Part shown: piece after piece, positions 1 through 9,835 of the stretch
How positions within the stretch are numbered: the stretch's first letter is position 1
How the letters are laid out: every line of letters begins with the position of its first letter
Assembly (NCBI GenBank): GCA_015067705.1
Contig: SVLW01000006.1
Coordinates: forward strand, 1-64,000
Origin: Oscillospiraceae bacterium
GTDB lineage: Bacteria > Bacillota > Clostridia > Oscillospirales > QAMX01
Direction: 5' to 3'
DNA: 64,000 nucleotides
The notes under the pieces: model-generated
Told to the model about the DNA's origin: nothing
The model's database searches: none
What the model saw: the letters and a program-made list of their open reading frames with translations, nothing else
Made by a program: the position numbers and the translations under genes

Positions 1-1
1 G

Positions 2-541
2 GTTGCCAAAACCGTGGAGGCATTCGGCGGCATCGACGTGCTGATCAATAATGCCCAGGCCTCCGCCTCCGGCGTGCCGCTTGCCCAGCACACCCTGGAG
101 CAGTTCGACCTGGCCATGTATTCCGGCCTTTACGCCACCTTCCACTATATGAAGGCCTGCTATCCGTATCTCGCCAAGAGCCAGGGCACCGTCATCAACT
201 TCGGTTCCGGCGCCGGTCTTTTCGGCAACTTCGGCCAGTGCTCCTATGCCGCCGCCAAGGAAGGCATCCGCGGTCTCACCCGCGTGGCCGCCACCGAGTG
301 GGCCAAGGACGGCATCACCGTGAACGTCATTGCCCCGCTGGCCTGGACCGTTCAGCTGGAGCAGTTCAAGAACGCCTATCCGGAGGCATTTGAGAAGAAC
401 GTCCACACGCCGCCCATGGGCTATTTCGGCGACCCCGAACTGAGCATCGGCCGAGCCTGCGTCCAGCTGGCACACCCCGATTTCAAGTATATGACCGGCG
501 AAACCATCACCCTGGAAGGCGGTCTGGGTCTGCGTCCGTAA
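2..541 (+). CDS. SDR family oxidoreductase (5' truncated by window edge)
   Basis: Open frame continues to the window start; SDR motifs NNAQ and YAAAK. Confidence 0.85.
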   Translation, partial: VAKTVEAFGGIDVLINNAQASASGVPLAQHTLEQFDLAMYSGLYATFHYMKACYPYLAKSQGTVINFGSGAGLFGNFGQCSYAAAKEGIRGLTRVAATEWAKDGITVNVIAPLAWTVQLEQFKNAYPEAFEKNVHTPPMGYFGDPELSIGRACVQLAHPDFKYMTGETITLEGGLGLRP

Positions 542-558
542 GAATGCGTTATCATTAT

Positions 559-593
559 AAAAAAGCAAGGTGCTGTCGCACCTTGCTTTTTTC
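559..593 (+). terminator. Intrinsic terminator after SDR gene
   Basis: aaaaagcaaggtgc-tgtc-gcaccttgctttttt hairpin with T tract. Confidence 0.85.
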
Positions 594-594
594 A

Positions 595-987
595 TTACTC
601 AATTCTGATTTCTTTCAGATCTTCCACGCGAACGGATACCTGAATATCCTGATCGGTGGGATTTTGCACGGATACGCCTATCCGGAACCAGGCGCCTTTT
701 TCCACTTTCATGGTAACAGGCATACCGGGCGTGAGGTACGCCGGCTCATAGGCGGTTTTTTCTTTCACCTGAACGCCTTTCAGCAGCACCGAAGTGTCCG
801 TCAGGCCGTCTCCCGCGGAAATCCGAATGGTGTCTTTTGCGGGACGAAATTCTTCATCCGAATACACATAATCGGCTGTACTTCCCGCCGGAATGGTAAT
901 TCCGATTTCATAAGTCTTGGCACTGCCGCAGGCTGTCAAAAGGAGCAGGAGCAGCAGGAACGACACACCGATCATTGCTTTTTTCAC
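595..987 (-). CDS. Small lipoprotein, unknown function
   Basis: GTG start after ggaggtg RBS; lipobox LLLLTACGS. Confidence 0.6.
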   Translation of the reverse strand: MKKAMIGVSFLLLLLLLTACGSAKTYEIGITIPAGSTADYVYSDEEFRPAKDTIRISAGDGLTDTSVLLKGVQVKEKTAYEPAYLTPGMPVTMKVEKGAWFRIGVSVQNPTDQDIQVSVRVEDLKEIRIE

Positions 988-1089
988 AGAATGCACCTCC
1001 GCTTCGTTTGGTATCTGCCAGTTAGACGAGAGAATCCGGAAAAAGTTCCGGTGGGAGCTTAAACGCAGCATTCCGTTGTGTTTCCCAGT

Positions 1090-2007
1090 TTACGAGCCAG
1101 GCATACTGCCGGTCAAAGAATGCGTGATCCACACAATCAAGCCGAAGAGTTCGATGATAGTGGCCTGCAGCGAAAAATGATAAATCGCGATCAGGTCATA
1201 GACCGCCGCCTGTTCTGCTGAGGAGAGCGGTATCACCTTGGTATATGTGGAGAGATAGCGTTCGTATACCGCGCGCGTTTTTGCAAAGCCATCCGGCTCC
1301 GGCGTAAAATAGTCCGTCATGTTGCAGATGAGCGCCGCATCATACTGGGAGAACGCCCGACAGAAGGTGTCGAAATCCAGCAGATAATATTTTCCATCTG
1401 TGGTTTTCAGAAGATTGCCCCGGTACAAATCGCCGTGGCAGTACCCGCGCGGAAGCGAATCCACCCGCGCCCACAATTCTTCTCCCAGGGCCGCAAAAGC
1501 ATCCACGCCAGGATAGTTCTTTCTCCGCATGATGTTGAGATAGCGGTCGATCATATACGCCCGATCCCATTCGGGCAGCTGACCGGGATAGTCCTGCATC
1601 ACGCGGTGCAGGTCTCCCACAAAAGTGCCGATCGCCTCCGCATCTGTCTCGGGATCCACTTCTTCCCCGTCAATCCAGTCATAGAGGATCTCATAGCACA
1701 CGCCATCGTCGGTTTTCTGTTGGGCATAGGGCGCACCATCGCTCGTCCGGATCACCGGCGGCACAGGAAAGCCCTGTTCCAGTAAGTAGAGCTGAACGGA
1801 AAGCGCATCCAGTGTGGTTTTTTCAAACAGAGGCTTTGTCACACGCAGGAAATAGGCGCCGTCCGCCGTATCAACGCGATAAGCAAGACATCCGCTGTCC
1901 CGCAGGAGCGTGATCGACTGAACAGAAAGACCGTATGCCGCTTCGATCTGCCGCTGTAATACCCGCTCCTCCATCATTCCATCACTTTCCAAACACATCC
2001 GCGGCAC
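1090..2007 (-). CDS. APH/homoserine-kinase-II-like phosphotransferase
   Basis: CHGDLYRGN and LLDFD kinase motifs. Confidence 0.8.
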   Translation of the reverse strand: MPRMCLESDGMMEERVLQRQIEAAYGLSVQSITLLRDSGCLAYRVDTADGAYFLRVTKPLFEKTTLDALSVQLYLLEQGFPVPPVIRTSDGAPYAQQKTDDGVCYEILYDWIDGEEVDPETDAEAIGTFVGDLHRVMQDYPGQLPEWDRAYMIDRYLNIMRRKNYPGVDAFAALGEELWARVDSLPRGYCHGDLYRGNLLKTTDGKYYLLDFDTFCRAFSQYDAALICNMTDYFTPEPDGFAKTRAVYERYLSTYTKVIPLSSAEQAAVYDLIAIYHFSLQATIIELFGLIVWITHSLTGSMPGS

Positions 2008-3133
2008 GCTTCATCCGTTCGATGACGGGGACGCCGAAGGGGCAGCGGGATTCACAGCCGCCGCAGGCGATGCAGTCGCCCGCGTGGGCAGAGAGCGCGG
2101 CATACTGTTCCCGGATGGCGGCATGGGTTTCCGGCGCACCGGTGAGGATGCCGTCCAGGGCACGATTCACTGCCGCCACGTTGATCTCCATGGGGCAGGG
2201 CAGGCAATGGTTGCAGTAAACGCACTGGCGGGTGCCGGTGAACTGGGCGGTGGCGCCCAGGGTCTCGGCGAAATCGCGCTGTGCATCGGACGCGGTCTCA
2301 TAGCGGAGCGCCGCCTCCACATCCGCAAGGGTCTGGCAGCCGATGAGAGCCGAGGACACGGCAGGACGGGAGAGGGCATAATGGATCAGCTGTTCCGGGC
2401 GCAGGGCGCAGCCAAAGGGCGAAAGCTCCGGATTAAAGAGCACGCCCGCGCCATAGGTTTTCATGACCGTGATGGCGGTACCTGCCGCGGCACAGGCCTC
2501 GTAAAGCGCCATGCGGGAGGGATCGATGCCGGAGAGATCCTCTCTCTTCCAGGTATCCTGTTTGAAAAGCGCGTCCACATCGGTGGCCGGCAGAATGTCA
2601 TAGGCGGGATTGATGGAGAACATCAGGACATCCAGCCATCCGTGCTCCACCGCCAGACGGGCAGTAAGCGGATCATGGCTGGACAGGCCAATGGCGCGGA
2701 TGACGCCCTTTTCCTTCAGTTCTCTGGCATAGTCCAGCACGCCGCCGTGCTCCACCACGTCCAGATCTTCCGGCTGATCCACATAGTGGATCATGCCGAT
2801 ATCAATATAGTCCGTCCCCATACGGGTCAGGAAATCTTCGATAAACTCCCGGCAGAGTCCCACATCCCGGGAGCGCACATACTGCCCGTTCTGCCAGGTG
2901 GCGCCGATATGCCCCTGCAGCACCATGTCCTGCCGTTTCCCCTGCAGGGCGCGGCCAATATTGCTGCGCACCTCCGGCTCCGACATAAAAACATCCATGA
3001 TATTCACGCCGCCTGCAAGCGCGGCATGAATCACCTGCTCTACAGTTTCATAGGGCTTGCCCTGTAAGTGTTCGCCGCCCAGACCGATCTCCGATACCGG
3101 GATGCCGGTTCTGCCCAAAATCCTTGTTTTCAT
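1982..3133 (-). CDS. Aldo/keto reductase with C-terminal 4Fe-4S domain
   Basis: MKTRILGRTGIPVSEIGLG N-terminus; CVYCNHCLPCP and CIACGGCESRCPFGV Cys motifs. Confidence 0.85.
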   Translation of the reverse strand: MKTRILGRTGIPVSEIGLGGEHLQGKPYETVEQVIHAALAGGVNIMDVFMSEPEVRSNIGRALQGKRQDMVLQGHIGATWQNGQYVRSRDVGLCREFIEDFLTRMGTDYIDIGMIHYVDQPEDLDVVEHGGVLDYARELKEKGVIRAIGLSSHDPLTARLAVEHGWLDVLMFSINPAYDILPATDVDALFKQDTWKREDLSGIDPSRMALYEACAAAGTAITVMKTYGAGVLFNPELSPFGCALRPEQLIHYALSRPAVSSALIGCQTLADVEAALRYETASDAQRDFAETLGATAQFTGTRQCVYCNHCLPCPMEINVAAVNRALDGILTGAPETHAAIREQYAALSAHAGDCIACGGCESRCPFGVPVIERMKRAADVFGK

Positions 3134-3157
3134 AGCTACTCTCCTTTTTCCTGTCGA

Positions 3158-4003
3158 TCAATAAGCCGTGTCATAGTCCCAGGGCGTACCGCCGGCCAGA
3201 CAGCCGCCATCGATATGGATCATCATGCCGGACATATAGCTGGAGGCGTCGGAGGCCAGCATCACCACCACGCCCACCACCTCTTCCGGTGTGCCGGGAC
3301 GCTGCATGGCGATGCGCTCCCGGAGATACTGGGCGCGGGTGGGATGCTCCCAGGTGACAGTGGTGAGAGGCGTCAGGATATGGCCGGGAGCCACGGCGTT
3401 GGCGCGGATGCCGTGTTTGGCCCATTCGATGGCCATGGAACGGGTCAGCGCCGTCAGGCCGCTCTTCGTGGCGCCATAAACGGAACAGCCGCCCAGCATC
3501 CCCACTGCATTGTGGGAGGACACATTGATGATGTTGCCGCTCTTATGCGGGATCATCCGCTTCACCACTTCCTGGGTCAGGAAGAAGGCGCCCTTCAGAT
3601 TGATATTCATGATGCGGTCATAGGTCTCTTCATCGTAGTCAAGGAACCCGATGCGCTTATTGACCCCGGCGCAGTTGATCAGCACATCCAGCTTGCCATA
3701 TTTTTTGTCCAGCATATCGACAAAGCCGGGGAAAGAGGCAAACTCCGTCACATCCAGATGATAGGCGTCGGCTTTCCCGCCGCCGGCGCGGATCTCCGCC
3801 TCCAAATCCGCCAGCACCTGATCCGAGGTACCGCAGAGGATCAGATGGCCGCCCGCCGCGGCCAGACCCTTTGCCAGTTCCGATCCGATGCCGCCGGACG
3901 CGCCAGTGAGGATGATGGTCTTTCCCTCCAGGGAAAACATTTTTTCCAGATTTTTACCGATATCCATGATGAATCCTCCGATTTTTCTTTCAATTGGTTT
4001 CAT
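3158..4003 (-). CDS. SDR oxidoreductase (gluconate 5-dehydrogenase-like)
   Basis: TGASGGIG, NVSSHNA, YGATK motifs; start probably at internal MDIGKNLEKMF. Confidence 0.85.
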   Translation of the reverse strand: MKPIERKIGGFIMDIGKNLEKMFSLEGKTIILTGASGGIGSELAKGLAAAGGHLILCGTSDQVLADLEAEIRAGGGKADAYHLDVTEFASFPGFVDMLDKKYGKLDVLINCAGVNKRIGFLDYDEETYDRIMNINLKGAFFLTQEVVKRMIPHKSGNIINVSSHNAVGMLGGCSVYGATKSGLTALTRSMAIEWAKHGIRANAVAPGHILTPLTTVTWEHPTRAQYLRERIAMQRPGTPEEVVGVVVMLASDASSYMSGMMIHIDGGCLAGGTPWDYDTAY

Positions 4004-4134
4004 TTTACCGCATTCCCACTTTTTGTCAAGTGCTTTCCCGTGCTGTCCCGGCCGCTTGACAATGATTTCCAGAATAGTATAATAAAAGTAGTATGATCAC
4101 CCCTCAAAAGAACAAAAACAGGGAGAGTATATTT

Positions 4135-4851
4135 ATGCGTACCGACGCTTTGGTCACTGAAAAACTCTGCGCCGCGGCGCAGCAGCTTCGGCGGGATGTG
4201 GCGGAAATGATGGGGGCCGGGTGCTGTCCCGACGCCTTTTCTGCCGCCGACCTGCTTGCCGCACTCTATTTTGAAAAACTGCGTTATGATGCAAAGGATC
4301 CCCACTGGGCGGAGCGGGATCGCCTGATCCTGAGTAAGAATGCTTTCGCTCCTCTGCTCTATGCCGCGCTGGCCCGGGCAGGATTCTTCCCGGCGGAGGA
4401 GCTTTCCACCTGGAGACAGTTGGAATCCCAGCTGCAGGGCAATCCCGACATGTGGCTTCTGCCGGGTGTGGAGGCCACCACCGGCTCTCCGGGACAGGGT
4501 CTCTCCATCGGACTGGGTCTGGCGCTTGGAATGCGGCTGGATCAGAAATCGTCCCGGGTGTATGTGCTTCTGGGCGGGGACGAACTGGCAGAGGGCCAGG
4601 TCTGGGAGGCCGCCATGGCCGCTGCAGGATATCAGCTTGATCATCTGGTGGCCATCGTGGACTGCGGCTGTGCCGCAGATGACCTTGCCGCCAAATGGAC
4701 TGCCTTCGGCTGGCATGTGATCGGGATCGACGGCCATGATTTCCCGGCGATTCTTGCGGCCTATGACGAAGCCGAAACCGTGCAGGATCGGCCCACGGTG
4801 ATTCTGGCAAGCACCGTTCCGGGCCGCGGACTCCCTGCGGAGCGTTCCTGA
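4135..4851 (+). CDS. Transketolase-like N-terminal subunit (atypical motifs)
   Basis: PGVEATTGSPGQGLS and EGQVWEAAMAAA; start at MRTDALV with upstream gggagag. Confidence 0.75.
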   Translation: MRTDALVTEKLCAAAQQLRRDVAEMMGAGCCPDAFSAADLLAALYFEKLRYDAKDPHWAERDRLILSKNAFAPLLYAALARAGFFPAEELSTWRQLESQLQGNPDMWLLPGVEATTGSPGQGLSIGLGLALGMRLDQKSSRVYVLLGGDELAEGQVWEAAMAAAGYQLDHLVAIVDCGCAADDLAAKWTAFGWHVIGIDGHDFPAILAAYDEAETVQDRPTVILASTVPGRGLPAERS

Positions 4852-4866
4852 AAGGAGGCATGACGG

Positions 4867-5805
4867 ATGAACGAGAAAAACAGTTTACTTGCATACGCCC
4901 AGGCGCTTTTGGACCTGGCAAAAGAGAATCCCGACGTTGTGGCCCTGGAGGCCGGTCGGGGCGACGCCACCATGTCCCGCCTCTTCCGTGAGGCATTCCC
5001 GGAACGCTATTTTGATATGGGCAGCGCGGAGGCCAATATGGCTTCCACCGCCGCCGGTCTGGCACTGGCGGGCAAAATGCCCTTTATCCACTCCTATGCC
5101 GTGCTTTCCACCGGCCGCGCCTATGACCAGCTGCGCCAGGCCGTGGGCCTTGGCAAGCTGAAAGTGCGTATCTGCGGTGCCGCCACGGGCTTTTCCAATT
5201 ACGGCGAGGGCGCCATGTACCAGAGCGTGGAGGACATTTCCCTCATGCGTGCCATCCCCGGCATGACGGTGCTGAGTCCTGCGGACGCCAATGAGGCTGC
5301 CGCCGCCGTGCGGGCCATGGAGAAGATCGAAGGCCCGGCCTATATCCGCCTCTGCGGCAATCCCACAGATGTGATCACCGACGAAAACCGTCCCTTCGTA
5401 GTGGGAATGCCCTATGTGATGAAAGAGGGCAGCGACATCGTCGTATTCGCCACCGGTATCATGGTGGCCCGTGCGCTGGAGGCCGCCCGCGCTCTGGAGG
5501 GCGAGATCTCCGTTCGCGTAGTCAATGTGCCGTCCTTAAAGCCGGTGAACCGCGCCGCCATGATCGAGGCGGCAAAGGGCTGTGTCGGTGTGGTGAGCGC
5601 CGAGGAGGGTAATCTGGTGGGCGGTCTCAACACCATCGTCACGGTGATGCTGTCTGAGGAGTGCAAGCCTGTGGGCTTCATCGGTCTCCACGACCGCTTC
5701 GGGACCAGTGCCGGAAGCTATGAGGAACTTTTGGAATACTATCATCTGACCGCAAACGATATTGCGGACAAAGTCCGCGAAATTTATGGAAAAGCAAAAA
5801 AATAA
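4867..5805 (+). CDS. Transketolase-like C-terminal subunit
   Basis: MGSAEANMASTAAGLALAGK, STGRAYDQLRQA, EDISLMRAIPGMTVLSPADANEA; RBS aaaggagg. Confidence 0.85.
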   Translation: MNEKNSLLAYAQALLDLAKENPDVVALEAGRGDATMSRLFREAFPERYFDMGSAEANMASTAAGLALAGKMPFIHSYAVLSTGRAYDQLRQAVGLGKLKVRICGAATGFSNYGEGAMYQSVEDISLMRAIPGMTVLSPADANEAAAAVRAMEKIEGPAYIRLCGNPTDVITDENRPFVVGMPYVMKEGSDIVVFATGIMVARALEAARALEGEISVRVVNVPSLKPVNRAAMIEAAKGCVGVVSAEEGNLVGGLNTIVTVMLSEECKPVGFIGLHDRFGTSAGSYEELLEYYHLTANDIADKVREIYGKAKK

Positions 5806-5826
5806 CCATAGAAAGGGATAGAAGCT

Positions 5827-6717
5827 ATGAAAATCGGATTTATTGGTCTCGGTATCATGGGCAAGCCCATGGCGCGCAACCTGATGAAGGCAGGACACGA
5901 GCTTTATGTCTATGACATCCTCCCCGCCCCGGTGGCAGAGCTGGCGGCAGAGGGCGCCACGGCGGTTGCCTCCCCGGCAGAAGCCGCCGCACAGGGCGAC
6001 ATGGTCATCACCATGGTCCCCAACGGCCCCCAGGTGAAGGACGCCGTCATGGGCCCGAACGGTGTGCTGGAGGGCGCAAAGCCCGGCCAGCTCATCGTGG
6101 ACATGAGTTCCATCGCCCCCACCGCCGCACAGGAGGTCTATGCCGCCTGTCAGGCAAAGGGCGTGCGCTTCCTGGATGCCCCGGTGTCCGGCGGTGAGCC
6201 CGGCGCCATCAATGCCAAGCTGTCCATCATGGTGGGCGGCGACAAAGCCGACTTTGACGAGGCATACGACGTGCTGATGGTCATGGGCGCCAGTGCAGTT
6301 TACTGCGGCAAGAGCGGCGCCGGCAACACCACGAAGCTGGCCAATCAGATCATCGTGGCACTGAACATTGCGGCAGTGTCCGAGGCATTCATGCTGGCCG
6401 TCAAGGCGGGCGTGGATCCCCAGACCGTATTTGAGGCCATCCGCGGCGGTATGGCAGGCTCTCACGTCATGGAGGCAAAGCTTCCCATGATGATGGACGC
6501 CAACTTCAAGCCCGGCTTTAAGATCGATCTGCATATCAAGGATCTCAACAACGCCATCGAGGCCGCTCATGCGGTGGGCGCTCCCCTGCCTCTCACGGTT
6601 CAGGTGCAGGAGATGATGGAGAACCTCCACTTCAGCGGTCAGGGTCAGTGCGACCATTCCGGCATCGCGCTTTTCTATGAAAAGCTGGCCGGAGAGACCA
6701 TTCATCAGGAAAAATAA
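5827..6717 (+). CDS. garR: 2-hydroxy-3-oxopropionate reductase / 3-hydroxyisobutyrate dehydrogenase family
   Basis: GFIGLGIMGKPMARNL, DAPVSGG, GAGNTTKLANQ. Confidence 0.85.
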   Translation: MKIGFIGLGIMGKPMARNLMKAGHELYVYDILPAPVAELAAEGATAVASPAEAAAQGDMVITMVPNGPQVKDAVMGPNGVLEGAKPGQLIVDMSSIAPTAAQEVYAACQAKGVRFLDAPVSGGEPGAINAKLSIMVGGDKADFDEAYDVLMVMGASAVYCGKSGAGNTTKLANQIIVALNIAAVSEAFMLAVKAGVDPQTVFEAIRGGMAGSHVMEAKLPMMMDANFKPGFKIDLHIKDLNNAIEAAHAVGAPLPLTVQVQEMMENLHFSGQGQCDHSGIALFYEKLAGETIHQEK

Positions 6718-6728
6718 GCAAAAAAGTT

Positions 6729-6764
6729 CCGCCCGGAGCGCTCGCTCCGGGCGGTTTTCTTTTT
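6729..6764. terminator. Bidirectional intrinsic terminator
   Basis: ccgcccggagcg-ct-cgctccgggcgg flanked by A and T tracts. Confidence 0.85.
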
Positions 6765-7380
6765 AGTCGTAATTCACGTTCCAGCGTTTCAACGCTTCCT
6801 GACTGCAGGTGCCGAGATAGCAGAAGGTGCCGGGGAAGTATTCCGGGGCCAGGGCATAGGACGTCATCCGCAGATGCCCCTCCACGATCACATACGGACC
6901 CTTTTCACTCCAAAGCAGGACGATGGGCGGGAACTTGCCGCCCTCCCGCAGGAACTGCTCCCCTGCCAGAAAACGGTCGTGGGGTACCTCGAAGATTCGT
7001 CGATCCGCCCGGATATTCTCCACCGCATCCAGCGGGCAGGAAGTGCCGTTTGAAATCTCGTTCCAGTAGGAATAATCGATATAGCGGATCTTCCGAAGAT
7101 CCTCCGCCTCCAGTTCGGCATAGACCCAAGACGCTTCCCCCACCGGGAAATTCCGGAAGAGTTCCTCGTCCCGGCCATAGCCGCGGAACTGGCCCATCAC
7201 CTCGGCGCGCAGGGCATTCTCCTCCGCGTTTTCGGGATCGCCGGAGAGAATCAAAGACGGTTCTGCATGACACTTCGCCATTGCAGCGTGTAAATCTTCC
7301 GCAAAACGGGGAGAGGTATATTCCGCCTTCAAAAAGCAGAGAATCATCTCCGCCTCCGAAGAAGATCTCAAAATCTTCAT
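6763..7380 (-). CDS. Hypothetical protein
   Basis: 205-codon ORF between conserved genes; no family recognised. Confidence 0.6.
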   Translation of the reverse strand: MKILRSSSEAEMILCFLKAEYTSPRFAEDLHAAMAKCHAEPSLILSGDPENAEENALRAEVMGQFRGYGRDEELFRNFPVGEASWVYAELEAEDLRKIRYIDYSYWNEISNGTSCPLDAVENIRADRRIFEVPHDRFLAGEQFLREGGKFPPIVLLWSEKGPYVIVEGHLRMTSYALAPEYFPGTFCYLGTCSQEALKRWNVNYD

Positions 7381-7391
7381 GATCAGACCTC

Positions 7392-8525
7392 TTACAGAGC
7401 AGAAATTTCAGCAAACATCTTCTTCAGATCTTCGCGGATGGGCAGAGCCTGGGGACAGGCAGCCTCACAGGCGCCGCACTCGGCGCACTTGTTGGCCCAC
7501 TTATCGGCGTCCAGACGGTTCAGATTGTCCTTTGCACGGCCGGCATTATTGTACATGCCGTAGTCGTTCCAGATAGAGAAATTGCGGGGGATGTCCACGC
7601 CGAAGGGGCAGGGCATGCAGTAGTTACAGCCCGTGCAGCCATTGCGGATGCTGCTGCGGATGGCGGCCACCACCTGATCGATGACGCCCTGTTCCTCCGC
7701 ATTCAGCGGGACGTAGTGATTGAAGGTCTCGAGGTTGTCCTTCACCTGTTCCTCGGTGGACATACCGGAGAGCACCACGGCCACGCCGGGATGGGCAGCC
7801 ACCCAGCGCACGGCCCAGGATGCCAGGCTCTTTTCCGGTGCATAATCCTTGAAGATCTTTTCGGCAGCAGGCGCGAAGGAGGCCAGAGAACCGCCCTTCA
7901 CCGGCTCCATGATAATGAGCGGCACCTTGCGCTCTGCGGCAAGTGCCACACCGCGGTCGCCGGCCTGGATCTCGGTATCCATGTAGTTATACTGGATCTG
8001 GCAGAAATCCCAGTCGCAGTAGTTCATGATGTACTCGAAGTCCTCATAGCTGCCGTGGAAGGAGAAGCCCAGATTGCGGATGCGGCCGGATTCTTTCATC
8101 TTCCGCATTTCGTCCAGGAGGCCGAACTTCAGGACCTTCTCGGTAAAGACGGTCTTATTGATGCCGTGGAACATATAGAAATCGATATATTCCACCTGGA
8201 GCTTTTCAAACTGATGATTGAAGATCTCTATGCCCTTTTCATAGGAGTCGATCTGACCCATGGGCAGCTTGGACGCCAGATAAAAGGAGTCGCGGGGATA
8301 CTTCTTGAGGGCCTTGCCCACGAAGATCTCGCTCTGACCATCCAGATAACCGTATGCGGTATCAAAATAGTTCACGCCGTTTGCAATGGCGTCGTCGATC
8401 ATGGACTGTGCGCGGTCATAGTCGATATCACCGCGGCCGCCGCCGGGCAGCAGGGGCAGTCTCATGCAGCCGAAGCCCAGAAGAGACGGTTTTTCTTTCA
8501 TGCCATAAAGCTGTCTGTATTCCAT
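7392..8525 (-). CDS. Aldo/keto reductase with 4Fe-4S domain
   Basis: NYFDTAYGYLDG; CTGCNYCMPCPFGV and CAECGACEAACPQ; start at MEYRQLYG after aggaggg. Confidence 0.88.
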   Translation of the reverse strand: MEYRQLYGMKEKPSLLGFGCMRLPLLPGGGRGDIDYDRAQSMIDDAIANGVNYFDTAYGYLDGQSEIFVGKALKKYPRDSFYLASKLPMGQIDSYEKGIEIFNHQFEKLQVEYIDFYMFHGINKTVFTEKVLKFGLLDEMRKMKESGRIRNLGFSFHGSYEDFEYIMNYCDWDFCQIQYNYMDTEIQAGDRGVALAAERKVPLIIMEPVKGGSLASFAPAAEKIFKDYAPEKSLASWAVRWVAAHPGVAVVLSGMSTEEQVKDNLETFNHYVPLNAEEQGVIDQVVAAIRSSIRNGCTGCNYCMPCPFGVDIPRNFSIWNDYGMYNNAGRAKDNLNRLDADKWANKCAECGACEAACPQALPIREDLKKMFAEISAL

Positions 8526-8591
8526 AGTAAACCCTCCTGAAAGTATATGTATATAGATAGTATAACAGCATGCGGAAATCATTGCAAGTCC

Positions 8592-9632
8592 TCAGTTATT
8601 TTTCACAGTTTCCAAGATACAGCCGGGGTAATAATGCAGGAGAATCTCCCGGTAATCCGCGCCTTCCGCCGCCATGGCCCGGGCGCCGTACTGGCTCATG
8701 CCCACGCCGTGGCCATAGCCCAGCGTGGTGATCTCGATAAGCGCGCCCTGCACCGTCCAGGTGAAGTCCGCAGAATTTAAGTGCAAAAGACTGCGGAGGG
8801 CCGCGCCGTCCGTGGCGACGCCGCCCACCCGGATGGACGTGATCGTGCCGGAGGCGCTGCGTACCACATCCGTAAGCCACTCTTCCGGATCATCGGAGAG
8901 CACCGCATCCGGATAGGCAGAAAGGAGCTGGGTCTTCAGGGCATGGCGGTCGAAGCGCAGGGTCTCCTGATAGCGCCGGGCGTCCTCTTCGCCGGGACTC
9001 TCCACCTCGACAAGATAAGGTACGGCGCTGCCCCAGACGGTTTCGGCGCTCTCGGTGCGTCCGCCGGATACCGCATGAAAGGCCGCCAGAGCCGGTGCCT
9101 CCTCATAGGTGAGGATTTCTCCTGCCGTGGCCGCCACCGCGGCCTCCAGCCGGGCAAGCCAGGTCTCTGCTCCCTCGCCCCAGAGGGCCTCCGCCATGCC
9201 GGGTTCCTCTACCGGGTAATAGCCCTTGCAGTGGGACGCCTGGGTGCAGAGCGACGCGGCGTCATGCACGCCGTCCCGGGGCGGATTCGCCGCCCGGTGG
9301 AGAATAAAGCTGCGGGCCGCCACGGCCTGGGCCTTTAATGCCTCTTCCGGGAAAGAGGCGGGCATCTCCGCCGCCAGCACCCCCACCAGATACGCCTCCA
9401 GGTTCTGCTCCTGCACGGTGCCGTCCTGCCAGACCGGGATCGAAATTGCATACGCAGATACCGGTTCTTGCAGGATTTCCACCTCCCCCGGATCCACAGG
9501 AGCAGGAGAGGCCGTCCCATCCGCCGGATCCCCGCTTCTTTCCGGGAAAATCAAATGAATGTGCAGAAAAAATAAAATTATCAGGACAAACACCCACCAC
9601 ACTGCCCGATTCCGTCTGAATCTTCTTCTCAT
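8592..9632 (-). CDS. spoIID: Stage II sporulation protein D / SpoIID-LytB domain protein
   Basis: EAYLVGVLAAEMPASFPEEALKAQAVAARS; GYGHGVGMSQYGARAMA. Confidence 0.9.
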   Translation of the reverse strand: MRRRFRRNRAVWWVFVLIILFFLHIHLIFPERSGDPADGTASPAPVDPGEVEILQEPVSAYAISIPVWQDGTVQEQNLEAYLVGVLAAEMPASFPEEALKAQAVAARSFILHRAANPPRDGVHDAASLCTQASHCKGYYPVEEPGMAEALWGEGAETWLARLEAAVAATAGEILTYEEAPALAAFHAVSGGRTESAETVWGSAVPYLVEVESPGEEDARRYQETLRFDRHALKTQLLSAYPDAVLSDDPEEWLTDVVRSASGTITSIRVGGVATDGAALRSLLHLNSADFTWTVQGALIEITTLGYGHGVGMSQYGARAMAAEGADYREILLHYYPGCILETVKNN

Positions 9633-9707
9633 ACGCCGCCATCCTTTCTCTTGCCGGATTGTATACATTTACCCATTGCCGCCAGGATATTCTATACAGG
9701 TTGCACA

Positions 9708-9736
9708 TTGACGAACGCGCTTTACCATGCTAAAAT
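9708..9736 (+). promoter_or_regulatory. Sigma-A promoter for citrate synthase
   Basis: TTGACG-17 bp-TAAAAT. Confidence 0.55.
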
Positions 9737-9835
9737 ACTTGCAAGATATCAGCAGGACTCTTTCAACCAGTTTTCCCGGCAGAGCGATCGGCCGATCTCA
9801 AGAGTTCCCTGCGGACATTTTCGGAGGAACAAAGC

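Noticed and set aside
1982-3133. AKR lacking the usual DxxxxY catalytic Tyr spacing (MDVFMSEPEVR)
   Set aside because: Ferredoxin-domain AKRs of this subfamily appear to share this divergent N-terminal motif; not clearly unusual without alignment.
2084-4096. Plus-strand ORFs opposite AKR and SDR genes
   Set aside because: Shadow ORFs; the minus-strand proteins have full family motifs.
5536-6705. 389-aa antisense ORF over the GarR-like gene
   Set aside because: Antisense shadow ORF; no RBS or recognisable domain, and the sense strand encodes a conserved dehydrogenase.
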